Shown here piece by piece: positions 6,528-6,994 of a stretch of DNA of 6,994 bases. The stretch's first letter is position 1, and every line of letters begins with the position of its first letter. Source of the stretch: Anaerolineales bacterium. GTDB taxonomy: Bacteria; Chloroflexota; Anaerolineae; Anaerolineales; DRMV01. The stretch spans positions 1 through 6,994 of the forward strand of contig JALSPT010000242.1 of the NCBI GenBank assembly GCA_026985785.1, given 5' to 3'. Made by a program: the position numbers and the translations under genes. The notes under the pieces are model-generated. The model saw only the letters and a program-made list of their open reading frames with translations. It did no database searches and had not been told where the DNA came from.

Positions 6528-6994
6528 ATGATGCAAAGCCGTCGTCGGGGTGTGCAGGCTGCCGTCTTGTCGGCATTCTTTTTGGGCATGGCCCCTATCT
6601 TTGGAAAGCAAGCCATTTTGCGCGGCTTGCCACCATTGGCCGTGGTGGCGTTGCGCACCTTGTTGGCCACGTTGCTGCTGTTGGCTCTGATCGCGGCCTT
6701 TCGGCGCCCGTTTTTACGAATTTATCCCTTGGGTTTGGTGGGGTGCTTGCTCGCAGGGGCGATCAATGGCACGGGCTCCCTGTTTTACTATGGCGCTTTA
6801 GGCCGCATTGATGCGGGGATTGGGCAATTGCTTTACTCGTTCTATCCGGTTTTCGTGGCGTTGTGGCTGTGGCTGGATCGGCAACCGCCGACAAAACTCA
6901 CTCTTTTTCGCATAGCCTTGGCGGTGCCTGCCGTGGGACTGTTGACGTTGGGGGGCGCGCATCGCCTCGACCCGTGGGGGATGGCCATGATGTT
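6528..6994 (+). CDS. DMT/EamA-family membrane transporter (3' partial)
   Basis: This is the first half of an integral membrane transporter of the drug/metabolite superfamily, whose members usually have ten helices in two EamA repeats; 155 codons are visible before the window ends. It opens with MMQSRRRG, a positive N-terminus expected to stay inside, and then hydrophobic segments at about residues 9-30, 37-58, 66-91, 97-116 and 125-143, which matches one EamA repeat. Family wording is seen in FFLGMAPIFGKQAI, LRTLLATLLLL and FYYGALGRIDAGIGQLLYSFYPVFVAL. The gene starts 30 bases after the ThrC-like gene with no terminator between, so co-transcription is likely. Substrates in this family vary widely (amino acids, nucleotide precursors, drugs). 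RhtA of Escherichia coli, a threonine/homoserine exporter, is a member, which fits the neighbouring enzyme, but the substrate cannot be read from this sequence. Confidence 0.85.
   Translation, partial: MMQSRRRGVQAAVLSAFFLGMAPIFGKQAILRGLPPLAVVALRTLLATLLLLALIAAFRRPFLRIYPLGLVGCLLAGAINGTGSLFYYGALGRIDAGIGQLLYSFYPVFVALWLWLDRQPPTKLTLFRIALAVPAVGLLTLGGAHRLDPWGMAMM

Overview
The window holds three genes, all on the + strand and closely spaced, with no RNA gene, CRISPR array, insertion sequence or gene-free stretch over about 100 bases. The organism is a bacterium of moderate-to-high GC content (judged by eye). The very long multi-GAF hybrid histidine kinase, with H-box and X-region wording typical of Chloroflexota kinases, and the ThrC-like enzyme suggest a member of the Chloroflexota, perhaps Anaerolineae. 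This is inference from style of sequence; no marker gene is present.

Region 1 (1-4721) is the 3' part of a giant hybrid sensor histidine kinase. The reading frame is open through the left edge, so the start lies outside the window. The visible part (1,572 codons) carries five GAF-like units in tandem with a period near 180 residues, then one more ordinary GAF domain, a HisKA/HATPase_c transmitter with H, N, G1 and G2 boxes intact, and two receiver (REC) domains. It has no membrane segment and no cysteine.

Region 2 (4824-6497) is the most unusual gene. It is a threonine synthase-like, PLP-dependent enzyme with an N-terminal four-cysteine zinc ribbon, continuous in frame with a complete C-terminal REC domain. 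A metabolic enzyme of this fold fused to a phospho-acceptor receiver is not an architecture I know as described. The REC resembles the last REC of the upstream kinase, including an unusual Lys-Gly-x-Phe signature where most receivers have Lys-Pro.

Region 3 (6528 to the right edge) is the 5' part of a DMT/EamA-family membrane transporter, cut by the window end. Some members of this family export threonine and homoserine.

The same orientation and short gaps (102 and 30 bases) suggest one transcription unit. The working hypothesis is that a cytosolic multi-GAF kinase senses small ligands and passes phosphate through its receivers, directly or by way of an unseen Hpt protein, to the REC of the amino-acid enzyme, tuning its activity, with a possible metabolite exporter beside it. 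The domains and their intact residues are visible in the sequence; the regulatory link is inference.
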